The position numbers and the translations under genes were made by a program. Positions 10,131-22,045 of a DNA stretch of 37,159 nucleotides are shown piece by piece. How positions within the stretch are numbered: position 1 is the stretch's first letter; each line of letters opens with the position of its first letter. Source of the stretch: Multifurca ochricompacta (taxonomy: Eukaryota > Basidiomycota > Agaricomycetes > Russulales > Russulaceae); contig WTXG01000322.1 of the NCBI GenBank assembly GCA_022496185.1, positions 1-37,159 on the forward strand, written 5' to 3'. The notes below the pieces were generated by a model. That model had not been told where the DNA came from. It saw nothing but the letters and a program-made list of their open reading frames with translations, and made no database searches.

Positions 10131-11013
10131 AAAGAAAGTGTGATTTTGTTTTAGTAGACAGGTCCGAGTCCGCTCTGGACAGCACGGGCAACATGGCAGA
10201 GCATTGTGTGCCCTGTGAATATGCATTGGATCAAGATAATACAGTCAAGGGGTGAGCTCAAGGCTTGAGCCTGCGATGAGCGGTTACATCACCATTCAAA
10301 GTCAGGGGGGAGACGGTGACCATGATAGGTAAAGTGGAAAGAAAAAGTAATGTAAATCCAGTTACCGCGGGCGCCCCGCGCTGTTGTCCCTGTCTCGGAC
10401 GGGGACGAGGGTAGTCACATGGCCCCTTTAAAGTATTTTCTCCTCCCTCTCCCTATTTATTTTTTCTTTGATTTGAAAATGAGTAGTGAGGTGAGAAAAA
10501 TGCGGATAAGATCAAATCGAGAGTGAGTGAGCGATCATCGCATTCGCAATGCAAGCACGAGGAGGACTCATTCATATCAATCTATCCATCATTAAGGGTA
10601 TTCGCCCTTTTCACTAACTGCCATTGGAACAATCTATTCGCCAGTTGCTGTAGTAGTGCCAAACCCCACATCAAATTATTACCTACGAGAAATTCCCATG
10701 AGTGGCGCAACAGGCGACGTACTAGTACTACACCTAACAGTCTCATCGCCATGATGATTTTTATCTTTCAAGTCAAATTTTGACTTCGGCCTCCGAGGTG
10801 ACCTACCCGAGCGCTGATCCGGCCCACCCCTCCCTCCCCCCCTAAGCGAACCCGAGGTATAAGTTTATGAGTTTCATCATCAGTAAGTTCCCAACACCCA
10901 CCTACCACGCTGAGGGCGCTACACCAGATGCCATACTGGTAGACCGGAAGGCTTTATATGCCCAACGCGCGTCTTCTTTCTCCCTCTTTCGCCCACTTCC
11001 CTCAGCAGCAACC
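10131..11013. other. Intergenic region and likely promoter of the downstream membrane-protein gene
   Basis: No gene recognised. A TATAAG at about 10858-10863 lies roughly 150 bases upstream of the start codon at 11014 and could be its TATA element. A GC-rich palindromic patch occurs near 10367-10382. Confidence 0.45.
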
Positions 11014-11270
11014 ATGACAAGGAGAAGGACGAGGAGATTGCAATTGCACTTGATTGCCTGTTTCCCACTCTTCCTCTGCCCTTCTTTTGCTCAACTCCTC
11101 TATCCAAATTGTAATGCTGGATGGGAATGGGTGAGTCCCAATTTTCCTGATTTCATCATTTCTGTTGTGTCCCTATTTCGTCACCATCAACAGTCGTACA
11201 ACAGCCTCAATCAAAACCCTTGCAACGTTGCTGCATACTTGGAGTCTACTTGTGAGGGCGGGCGTGAGTC

Positions 11271-11307
<37 letters not shown>

Positions 11308-12542
11308 TATTTTTTATTTATTTATTTTTCTGTCGTATCATCACGGCAGAGTTTCAAATTGGTTCGTTACCTCAAGGTTCCCTATATCGTGGCCCGGACA
11401 CCGAGCAGGCCAACTTGTGTCAGTGCAACCCCGTCGTCTACTCCCTTGTCAGTGCCTGCGGCGCATGCCAGGGATCCTCGTGGATACAGTATGCACCTTC
11501 AGCTCCACTCACACCCATGCGATTTTCGCCTGAATGATGCTCCACTAGATGGTCCTCATGGAAGTTCAACTGTACTACCGTGGCTTCGGATTCCACGTTC
11601 GTACATTCTTCTTCTCATTTCCATCTCCCTTGACCTTTACAAACTACTGTTTAGGTTTCCAAAAGCTATTCCAAACGGGACAAGGGTACCTCACTGGGCA
11701 TATCTTAGCGTGACGGTGTGTTGCATTTGTACAGCATGGCATCACGTTATCTTGGGGCGCTGACTTTTTTTTTTTTTCCATTTCTTGAAATGATTTGGCA
11801 CACAGATAAGTGACACCTGGAATTCCACCGCAGCACAGATTTCCGGCGGTAAGTCGGTGGTCCAAATAGAATGGTGGCGTCAAAAATAAATTTCTGACTT
11901 ACCCTTTCCTTGCCTTGGCCCCCTTTTCCTGCGCGTGCGAAGATTCGCCCGAGGGTTCCCCGTCATCAATCCCAACGGGATCGTCGGCACCGTCCACATC
12001 GTCAGCCACCTCGAGCTCGAGCTCGAGCTCAAACTCAAGTTCAAACGAGAACAAATCGCATGCAGGGCAGATCGCCGGCAGCGTAGTGGGTGGTGTCGTA
12101 GGTGCCGCATTGCTCCTCGGTCTCATCCTCTGGTACCTCCGCCGTCGGCGCTGGCGCTCAGAGGCACGACCATCTCCATTCATGAGCGACGCACCTCATG
12201 TGGCGGAGGCATTTGGTCTTCAGGATCCTGGTACTTCCACGCCAAATCGCAAGTACTATGTGCGTATCATGTTTTATTTTATTTTTTTTTCCCCTCATCA
12301 TGTTTTTTCCCCTTCTTCTACGTTTCCGTTTTCGTTACTAGTCGGTTGGCTGACGTGAACATGTTCAATGTTATGTTTTCATTCAGAACCCATCTGACCC
12401 GAGCACATTCCCCGTTTCACTTTTTTCGTCTTCATCAGTGGCTGTGGCCCAGACCAGCCCAAACAGCGACCAGGCTCACCGCGCAGCGACTCCCACGTCT
12501 CCACTTGAACGGGGTCGATACAATGGTCTCCCGCTTGTTTGA
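11014..12542 (+). CDS. Secreted-type single-pass membrane protein with Cys-rich ectodomain (316 aa)
   Basis: Eight exons: 11014-11130, 11194-11263, 11350-11488, 11549-11596, 11655-11715, 11806-11848, 11943-12259 and 12387-12542. All phases agree and the total is 951 bases. After an Arg-rich start comes a hydrophobic signal segment (about residues 9-27). The ectodomain has regularly spaced cysteines, including LCQCNPVVYSLVSACGACQG, and conserved-looking W-S-S-W and GTRVPHWAYLSVT segments. A Ser/Thr-rich stalk follows (about 160-200). Then comes a Gly/Val/Leu membrane helix (about 203-225) and an RRRR stop-transfer signal, with a Ser/Pro-rich cytoplasmic tail. This resembles a large family of uncharacterised basidiomycete surface proteins. 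Type I topology is inferred; no biochemical role is known to me. Intron 2 contains a CT microsatellite (11274-11305). Confidence 0.85.
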
Positions 12543-15251
12543 ATTTCCTGGATGATACACCCGTCACGGTCCCATTGTCACCTTTGTTTTTGTTTTTTTT
12601 TTCATTTCATCTTTTTTTTTTTTTTACTTGTCAAATCCGGCCTGCATTGCTTTACTTTTTCTAATCTACCTTCGTACTTAACCCGGTAGGACAAATTAAT
12701 GTTCTGATTATGTTTTCTTTTTCTCTCTTTTTTTCTTTTTTTTTTTTTTTTTTGCGGACTTAATTTGTTGTAGTCAACTTGTATCTGGAATATTTTGTCT
12801 AGGAATATATGTACTGTTTACGAGAGATCACGGTTATATATATCGGATTTTTCGAATGGAGCTTTGGGAATGAGCATATATATATAACACCGGGGGGGGA
12901 GGGGGGGGGCTTTGCGCGTCTGGTTCTGGTCTGGGTCTGATCGCGTCTTATTTGGAGGTTTTTTTGGTTGATGAGGTAGCACCAATGGTGATTTCGTCCA
13001 AATGACGGGAAGTTTTGCTTGTTGACCTGGCTAACTGTAAATTGTTGTCATTGCCTGTCAATAGTTTGGAGTCCCATGTCATTCCATCAAAAATTGTGAT
13101 ATGGGGCGCATCACGGGGGGTGAAAAGGGGGGTTTAGAACGGAACTACCTACGCTTCGTTCGACAAAGCGTGAGCGTGCGGCCTGGCTTACCAGATTTGG
13201 GTTGTGGGGGGGAGGGGGGGAGTTGAAGGATCTTGTGGATCTGACTTATAGAAAATAAATGTTCCTGTTCCTATTGTCCCGGATAAAACGACGAAGGGGG
13301 CGAACAAAGGTTCCTCCTCCTCCCTCAACCTCCCCAATTCTCGTTAATAAATAAATTTAAAAAAAAAAAAAAAAAAGGTTGACACGCACGACTATCCCCT
13401 CCCCCGGCCCTTGTTTCGGGTAACTCTGAATTATCTAACACAAACGAACTTATGGGCCACCTGCTGCTCCCGCCGCTTGTTGCTCTGCTCATTTAGATCA
13501 GCAGCAGTACAAGTCAAAAAAAAATTGATTCTTCCAACTTACATTGTGTCTTTATCACCTCTTTTTTTTTTTTTTGAATGATGTGGTTTGACGGGTACGA
13601 AATTGACAAACAACGGCCAACACAAATTAGCCCGATCCTCTGAGAGAGAGAGAAAGACAAACCTGGCGCACACCTAACTTTTAAACAAATAGCGCGCCCG
13701 GGACCTATCCCATATACACAAGAGGCCACTGGCGTTTGTCATTCATCCATCCCCCCCCTCCCCCCCCCAGCCCAAGATATACAACCAACGAAGAAGACAA
13801 CCTGATCAGGTTGGAAAGGGATAGATGATATGGTCTGATGAAGGTCAACAACAACAACAAAAAAGAGCATGCATACGGAACTCTAACATACCCCAGCTCT
13901 ATTATCCCCCTCGGTCATGAAAAGTCACTGAGTGGGGGGGGGGGGATTAATAACTTTAGTGGCCACACCCGGGCCGGTCACACACACACACTCACACAAC
14001 CACACCTTTGAACCCCCAAGTACAATGCTCATAGACCCACCAAAAATTAGGTAGGGTACCAACGTCAACCGCATTTGCCTCGCGGCTCACGCGGTATTAA
14101 AAATTATTATTTTTTTAAATTTTAAATTGCGTGAATTAGGTGGGCTACTGCCTAGCCTAGCCTATGTAACTACTAGCCCAAGGAGAGACAATATGCTAAA
14201 TTAGTATAGAAAAACCGGATCTCACGTGACCTGTGATTAACAAACACCACCACCAAAGAGGGTAATCAGACCCCAGACGAGATGGATGCACCTCGCATCC
14301 ACATCCACAAGGATCAACCGGACTTGTCTAAAACTCAAGATACGACAAAGTACTAAGAGATCCATGACTAGGGTGCAGTCGGAGCACATCATCATTTCCA
14401 ACAAATAGTTTTTTTGTTTTTTATATATCACAGTTACCGGCCACCACCAGCGCAGATGATCCTTTAAATCGAAAGTTGTGTAAAATGGGACACCGTCCTT
14501 GCTTTGCTTTGCTTTGCTTTGCTTCGGAATTTTTGAAGAAGGGAGACTTTCTTGCAAAGTCAAAAACATAGGAAAGGCACGCGTGATTCATGCAAGATTT
14601 AGGTGCACGGTAAGTGGTGAAGGCAAGGCAAAAAAAGAAGGTTTTTTAATTTCGCGTGAGGTTCAGGGGTTCCACTTTCTATCGACTCTTTTGAAGCTTT
14701 GCTTGACTTGATGAGTGGAGCGTAGCTACCCAACGAAGGTATGAACAATCACACACACTAGTACTAGTGCACATTGATAGCCTTATAGCCTTAGCCCTAG
14801 ATGATGGCGAGACGTTACCGTTGGATCTCCGAGTGATAGAGCTCAAGTCTCCACAATTGCTCATTGGTTACTCACAGGCAAGACGCATCGCTTCAGAATT
14901 ATTTACACATGTGCCTCGTAACGCCCACTGGCACTTGTCCCTTCAGCGACTCACTGATACAGAGCAGACACGGCATTTGTACAGGATAGGGTTCTCTCGA
15001 GATCCCGGGTCTTTAATTCAGTTGTACCGGATACGGATATATTGAATATATGATTCTGATTCTAGCTAGCACACCGGCGTTCCTTTGTCTTCTCAGTGTC
15101 TTCTATTATAACTATGGTGACTGTCGTGTCGATTGCCAAGAAGTGATCGTCGATAAGTTCAAATGACAACAACTAAACACGTACGGTGCGGCGGTTTAGT
15201 TTAGTTTATTTAATTTAATTTAAATTACTGCTCGGGCCCAGCACCACTCTG
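12543..15251. other. Intergenic region of about 2.7 kb, no identified gene
   Basis: AT-rich and homopolymer-rich sequence downstream of the membrane-protein gene, with T- and G-runs (about 12585-12760, 12892-12910), an A-run (13360-13377) and a GCTTT repeat at 14501-14520. An open frame at 14767-15045 (plus) begins with GTG, not ATG, and has no recognisable motif. It could be part of an older, decayed gene next to the Crinkler. Confidence 0.45.
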
Positions 15252-17284
15252 ATGTCTGACGTCATGTCCTTGTCCACTTCCATCACTCTTCTCTGCCTCG
15301 TTGTCGACGATGAAAACGATCCTATTGGCGATTTATTTTATGTTAAAGTCTACTCGGGTCAATATGTCTCATACCTCCAAAAAAATATCAAGGCCATTAA
15401 GACTCCAGAGTTGGATCACCTCGACGCGAACGAGCTCACTTGCTGGAAGTTATTGACCCGACAGCCCGTTGGTGATACAGAAGAAGAGTTGGATAATCTG
15501 TATAGATTGATCAAGGGCAATAGGTTTCCTTCCCTGAGATCTGTTGAAACAAACCAAGGGAATGGGGTTGTTAGATCCCTCCATCCCTACAAACGGTTAT
15601 CTGAGTGCTGGAAATCTGACCCCTATGAGGGTGATTTGCATCTCATTGTGCAAGTACCATGTATGGTCATTATTGGATTTCCATATACATCTTTGATGAA
15701 CGATTGAATCATTCAGCTATTGAGGAGAGGGCGAGGAAGAAGCAGAAACTCGAAATAGTAGATGATTCTCCAACGTTGCCACTTACATTTGAAAATGGTG
15801 AGTAATTTGTTGACACACACATACATCCCGTGTTCCATAATTCCCTTTTATTTTCGAATTTAGTTCAGGATCTTGATGTTCGGCGAGCCCTTGAGAGCCC
15901 ACCTCCCTCTTTAGGGGCAACTATGCCTGCTTTTATTCAGGAACAGAAGAGCAGGCCGGTTCTCAATGGGCGCCCGATCAAGCAGTTTGGTCCCCCAATT
16001 GGACTTTTCCATCCTGTTTTCAACTCGTTTCAGGCGGCCATGAAGAGCAAGGAACGGATTCGATTTGACAGACAGGCACATTCAAATCTCAGGGGCCTTC
16101 TTACTTCCTTTTCCAACTTTTATGACACCGATTCGGCGCGTGTGCAAGTGATCAACACCTTTTTAAATGCACTCCTTGGTTCCTCCTTCACATCCACTTG
16201 GGTTACATATACTAGAATTAAAGCCGCTGGAGTGATAATTCATCCTTCTTGCAACTCGTATGCCCATTTGGTAATAGAAGAAGTTGAGAATGAGATCGGG
16301 GATGGCAATGCAGATCCCTACATTCGAGCCAGTTTGTCCTATCGGCGTTATTGGGCACAAGAATCTCGTGCGTTTAGTTATTTAAATGTTCATTTTTCAT
16401 ACTAATGATGTCTATTAGATGATGTCTTCAGAAGGTGTTCCTATTGCCCAAGCTTCATCATGGCAATAGCTGGTCCATGGATGTGCATTGCTGGTGGCAT
16501 TTACCTTGAGAAGGCAATTGTGCAACCTTTGACTGATTACATCTGGCTGGGTAGTGATGCTTTCAAAGAACAACGCTTTCATTCCACCTTGAGATTGTTT
16601 GCTGCCTTAAAGTCTGCCATCTCCTCCCTCCGAGACTACTATGAAAGCCTGGTTCCCTCCAATGTCATTCCCAGAGACTTGCAGTACTCATTTCCATTCA
16701 TTAAAAATTATGGGTCACAGTCTTTCAAGTATTTGGCACCACTTGCTGACTATCGTACCGGGAAGCTTGTGTACAAGGCTGTACTTCATGGCTCTGACCA
16801 GCTCATTGTAGTCAAGTTTGTGTCAACATACAATGCGGAGGCACATCGACTTTTGGCCACCCATCAACTTGCACCTATCTTGCACTTTGCTGGCACAGAG
16901 GACATCCAAAGGACCCAATATGGCGAGCGATTCATGGCCATCATGGATTTTGTTGATGGGTCTGAACCAAAGGAAGGCCCACTTTCAATTGAACAATATG
17001 GACAAGTGAACCAAGCTGTGCAATTACTCCATCAGCAAAATTTTGTGTTTGGAGACCTTAGGACATCTAACCTATTGATCAGTAGTGGTGAGAAGATGAT
17101 GATGTTAATTGACTTTGACTGGTGTGGGAAAGCAGATGAATCGGTGTATCCCTCGACGCTGAATACAGATTCGGGTATCCAGTGGCCTGATGAGGTGTGG
17201 CCAGGTGAGGTGATGAAAAAGGAGCATGATGTGACCATGTTGGAACGACTGCGGCCTGTTGTCCCGCATGCTGGTGTAATCTGA
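15252..17284 (+). CDS. Crinkler (CRN) protein with C-terminal protein-kinase-like domain (619 aa)
   Basis: Four exons: 15252-15660, 15717-15797, 15864-16367 and 16419-17284. Phases agree and total 1860 bases. Residues 1-137 form the ubiquitin-like Crinkler header with the typical run IGDLFYVKVYSGQYVSYLQK, the A-N-E-L-T-C-W-K-L block, a G-N-x-F-P-S-L-R segment, and HPYKRLSECW ahead of HLIVQVP. A charged Lys/Arg patch follows (R-A-R-K-K-Q-K). The C-terminal part is kinase-like: a VVKF lysine (about 460), a Glu in the A-E-A-H-R-L-L helix, LHQQNFVFGDLRTSNLL as the catalytic loop with F-G-D in place of H-R-D (about 541), and LIDFDWCG as the metal-binding DFG-like motif (about 565). Fungal Crinklers are thought to be intracellular effector or conflict proteins with swappable C-terminal enzymes. 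There is no signal peptide. A second in-frame ATG lies at 15264. Catalytic activity is inferred. Confidence 0.88.
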
Positions 17285-20200
17285 ACCGTGTATCATAGTT
17301 GTAGAACCTTTTCACTTATCACGATGTCTTTGCAATTAGCCTATGATTCTAGCGAGAAGAGCAGAGAGATGGATCATCCATCTTCATCTTGTAACTGGAG
17401 AGGGCTGAGTTTTCTTGATTTGTTAACAGACAGAGAATGGGATACTGTCATTATTGAAACGCAGGATTTTTTTGTGTATATATACACTCGTGATCAGTAT
17501 ACGAATGAATTTAAAAGAACTCCAAGTTGAATGGGTAGTCAACGAGGGGAGGGAAAGCGATAATAATAGCGGGACTGTAGGCAAGAAATGTAGTGAAAAA
17601 TGGTAGTAAGGGCGCAGACAGACAATAGCAAGTATCAGAAGCGAAAGGAGGAAAGTAAATGGAGTGACGGATGGTAGTTATGGACGACGCACGACAAATG
17701 GATCAATTGTTCTCGAGACCAAGGTCAGGCAGGAGGAGGCAGGGAGGGGAGGGGAGGGGAGGGGGAAGTTGGCGTCGTAGCCATCACGAATTTGAGAGAG
17801 TTGATAGGCGAGCGAGGCAAGTTGAAAACCTTTGAATTTTGAACTTGAAAGACATAAAAGACTTGAGCGGGCGACATTATACAAAGCAAGCAGCTCTTGC
17901 TACATGACCTTCGTACTCGATTATTTCTGCGTGGCGTAGTTTGAAGCCAAATGCCAAATGCTACTTTACTATTATTTCAAAGTTTAAAAATAAAAGGCTA
18001 AATTAACGCCAACAATGGGTTCGAGCACCGTTTTTGAAGGGTGAATCGTCATCCTTCAAGTTATCCTTTTTGACCATGTGCGCTCATCAGCTACCTTCGA
18101 GACTCGAGACTTTTGCTCTCTCTTAGTTCTCTTATAGTGTGTACTCATACCCCAAAGGCCGTATCGTGCAAAGTCAGGCGACTTCTGACAGATGTATTTA
18201 AGTCATTATTGTATGGCTAATGCCAAACTAGTATTGCCTCGGCTCTTGTTACGTTCGAAGTTCTTTTCGTTGAGGATGTTATAGAGTTGGTGGAGTTGAA
18301 AAGGAAAAGGAAAAAGGAAAAAGATAGCACCTGTTATGGTTCTTGTATGACGACATGTTAAAGGTGCTACCTCTTTTTTCTTTTCAACTCCAACAACTCC
18401 ACAATTCAATAAAATCCTCAACTTTCTCTAGCTTGTATTTAAACACTATGGATTCACTTGTATTCGATATTCTTGAGCTTTTGTGCTTTACTTAGCTCTT
18501 TGACCCAGGAATTCACTCGCTTTCTCTCTAAACATCTAACCACCCAAACTGAACTTCTTTGACACTAAAAAAATAAATCATGCAGATAAGATAAGAGCAC
18601 TCGTGTCTACATTGGGTGTCCCTAGCCAGAAAGGTGGTAGTGGTAAGATCCTTGGAGGAGGGACTAAAAAAAAAAATACAGGGTCACGTGCACTTTCTTT
18701 TTACTACGCTCGTCGTCTGATAGTTTCGTTTCGATAGCTACAACGACGTTCTTGACACAGGACTGCCGAGGTCACAAGGAGCTCAAAGTCCAAGGGGAGA
18801 CTAGAGCTGTTATGATCTCTTGTATGATGACATGTATAAACAGTGGTGCTGTTACGTTCGAAGCTCGTTCGTTCAAAGAAGTATGGACCAAGTCAAGAGT
18901 TATAAGGAACAAGGACTTAGCGGCACTACGCCTATGCATGCCTGTCGACATGGACCTAAAATTCGAAAAGACATTGGTGTGCGGTCACACCACCCCTTCC
19001 TTCCAAAACCAAAAAGTGTTTGTTTCGTTACAACCTCGTTGTAAGAATAGCTTGCGTCACCACTTCTTGCTGAACCCGTTTGCTCTCTCCTTCATTAAAT
19101 ATTCTGATAATAGAGTTTTGGACAGATGCTGATATGGTACAAGTGGGAAGAAGCCAGAGTACTTAGCAATTGGCCATAATTCGGGTAGATGGTATAGAGT
19201 ACAACATTGTGTCAACGTTGCTCTGGCGTGACCACGGAAATCATTTGGCAAAATTATCTGCAGCGGTCCTTCCCTTTGCACGGGTTTCATACGTACGTAC
19301 GGCGTCAGGCTTTCGTATCAGCGTGGCCAAAGTATGTGTAAAAGGGCCTCATGTCTCGTACTAACTCTTGAAGGCTTGGATAGAGAGATCAAGTATTATG
19401 CTATAGGAACACATTAGTAAGAACGAAAACACCGTCTGCAGGCAAAAAAAAAAAAAAACCGAAATAACCAGAGTGGCATGCATCTCATCACCATATAGAG
19501 TCGCGCCAGAATGTGGTCACGGGGTGGTTTTTGGGATTTACCTGTCCTCGCCCTTCGCGTACTAGCGGAAATGTTGGATGATTGCCTGAAACACTTTCGT
19601 GGTTTCCACAATCTAAGTGACAGACAGGAAGAAGCGTCATTAATATACCCCTTTACCTCTAATTGTTTTTCTTGGCGGATTGGATGGCCGCGTTAGAGCT
19701 TGAACGGGGTCGTGAGTCTATCTTAAAGGAACTGAGCGAGTTGAGATTCTGAGCGTGTGCAGAACGACGTTCTGTTGTTTTTTTTTTTTGTTTTGGTCCT
19801 TACCAAGGGACATTTATAAGACAGCCCCCTAGGGATATCCCATTGATTTTTCATCGGTTGCTCCGAAAGTGATGCTAGCGTTTGGCCATTCCGAATTGAA
19901 TTTGGAGAGTGGTGACGCATAACAACAGTCTTGTCTCTCCATAAAAAATAAAAGCCTGGGGGGGTAATCCAGCTACGTCTAAACGAGCTATTTAGAAGCC
20001 GAAGCCGAAGCAAATTAGCATGAGTACTAAAGTGCTCTCTAGTCGTGTTTTGTAGTGTTATTAGCGCGCTAGTCCGTATTTTTTTCTTTTATATCCCGGA
20101 GGTCAGGAACTAAGACCGACCAGGCCGGCTAACTAAAAGTTATATGGGTGTTTTTGGGCATCTTTTCTAATTTGCTGTTCCAACAAGTTCCGGCCCTCAA

Positions 20201-22045
20201 ACTGGACTACATCTGCTACATGGTCCGACTTTTTGAGTGTCATCTTGTGGTCCATGGGGTTGAGTTGTTTGCACTCTCTGGTTTGAACGCAGTTCATGTG
20301 TGCTGTAGATATTCCAGTCACATTGTAAGCGTCTGTTAATCTTGTCGTCTAGTCTATGCATCCTGCGTTGGCTGATGAAGCTGTTCGTCTTTGTTACACC
20401 ATTGGGCCGTAACGCCAACGATTTCCTTATCAGGTCATCGATGCTTCATTGCTAAAGGAGTGATGCATCGGAAGTGAGTTATTTAGTGTTTCGATTCATT
20501 GTATACGTTCATCGTGATCCGAGGGCCCAGGTGTTTTGACTTTTGCTTCTCAGGGGCAAGACTAGTCCTTAGTGTTGTGGCTGCATAGTGATGGAGCTCA
20601 AGGAGAGTATTCTAATAGCACTACCACCGAGTGGGAACAAGACGAGCAAAGCAAGAAATGGAAGCTGAAGACGAAGACGAAATCTCGAATTCTCGTAATG
20701 AGACGGTGATAATGAACGCAATGTTTAAATGCATCAATTGAAGTCGGGAGGGGATTGGTTAAAGTTGGGAAGCGAGCAAAGCACATAGGGACAAAGTCGC
20801 AATGGCAATGACTTTATTCTTTATTATTCTTTCTTTGGCATCAAGAGAGATATTCCGTAAAATCGGAGGGAAAAGAAGTGACAAGTGACACAAGTATGAC
20901 AGCATTCTACAAGTCAAAATTAAATATTTAGAAGCCCCAGAACAACCAAAAGTACAAGGCATTGAAGACGGGGTGTATGTCCGTCCGTCCGTCCATGTGC
21001 TGAATCATGATGCTATCGCACTCCCTGTTGAGGTATGAGATGGTAGCATTGCGATGGCGCCATTTGGTGATGTCCAATCACGGACAAAAGCTCTCAGAAC
21101 ATACAATGACAATGACAATGACAATTAAAGAAGACGTCAGCTGAATTGTGGTTTGCGAATTCTGCAAGTATTTGGATCAAGGCGGGGGACGGCACGGGGC
21201 AAAGTAGGATCTGTGCCACTTGCTTGGATATCGATCTGGTCATTAATCACAGAAACACATCACGAATGTACAAGGACGGAGAGCTCGTACGTGAGAACGG
21301 AGATATCATTTTTTTTTACTTCCGCTGGGACCAAAAAGAGGAGAACAAAGGGGATGCCGATAATGGCAGTCGGCAGTCGGCAGTCATGAACTGAGGTGAT
21401 CACGAACCCCGACTTCAGGAGATACAATACATGTATTGAGAGAAGATGAGAAGACGTTGAAGAATAAGATAACGGTCCGCGGTAATTCGGTTGCATATAT
21501 TGCACACAGGTACAAAAGTCGAAGAAGCTCATTGTGGCCGATCTGAGAACAAAAAGAAAGTGAGAGAATGAGAGTCAATGCTGCAAAGTAGGAAACGGAG
21601 GCGAAGCGAATACGAAAGGAGAGTTGAGTACACAATAAGCAACAACTTATTCGGTGGCGAGTAAGGTGGGCATGGACATGGACATGGGACATGGGACATG
21701 GGGTGTTGATTATTATTTGGTTACCTACACACCCACGGAGTTTGTTTTTGTTTTGTTTTTTTAAAAAAAAACAACAACAATGAGGATGACAATATTGATG
21801 AATGAAGAATGAATTATGACGGAACAAAAAAACAACAAATAAAAATGGGTCTATAATACTTTAAGGTCAGGTCAGGTTTACTTCACTTCTTCCCTACCCT
21901 ACCCATCTCATAGATTTCCTCTTTTTTTCTTACATATACATATACATATCCTCACTCAACCCGACCAAGAGCAAGCCTCTGGTAGACTGCTTTACCCTTG
22001 CCTTGCTTTGCCTTGCCTTGCAACGACGACCCTTTACTCTGAGTC
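17285..22045. other. Gene-poor region of about 4.8 kb with degenerate repeats
   Basis: No gene I can support. Open stretches such as 18752-19132 (plus) and 21384-21827 (minus) lack recognisable domains or a consistent intron pattern. The region has an imperfect hairpin at 18284-18399, a diverged relative of part of it at about 18807-18870, short tandem motifs (CCGT near 20980-20995, CAATGA near 21100-21125), and many A/T runs. The last 150 bases, with repeated ACATAT motifs and CCTTG repeats, probably belong to the promoter and leader of the next gene. Confidence 0.45.
18284..18399. repeat. Imperfect inverted repeat (about 20-bp outer and 10-bp inner arms)
   Basis: GAGTTGGTGGAGTTGAAAAG (18284-18303) pairs with CTTTTCAACTCCAACAACTC (18380-18399), 19 of 20 positions. 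Inside, GATAGCACCT (18323-18332) pairs with AGGTGCTACC at 18362-18371, one mismatch. An A/G-rich expansion separates the arms on the left. It looks like a decayed small inverted-repeat element or a hairpin-generating insertion. Confidence 0.7.

Noticed and set aside
10867..11763. Single 298-residue plus-strand open frame
   Set aside because: It reads through introns 1-5 of the membrane-protein gene; the spliced eight-exon model restores conserved Cys-rich sequence and consistent phases.
15661..15716. Apparent stop and lost acceptor after the Crinkler header
   Set aside because: A canonical 56-base GTATGG...TTCAG intron removes it and keeps the frame.
18752..19132. 126-residue plus-strand open frame
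   Set aside because: No domain, no coherent composition and it overlaps the degenerate repeat segment.
22003..22045. N-terminal extension of the 649-residue frame
   Set aside because: It would need a TTG start and lies in the likely leader; a spliced ATG start at 22046 fits better.
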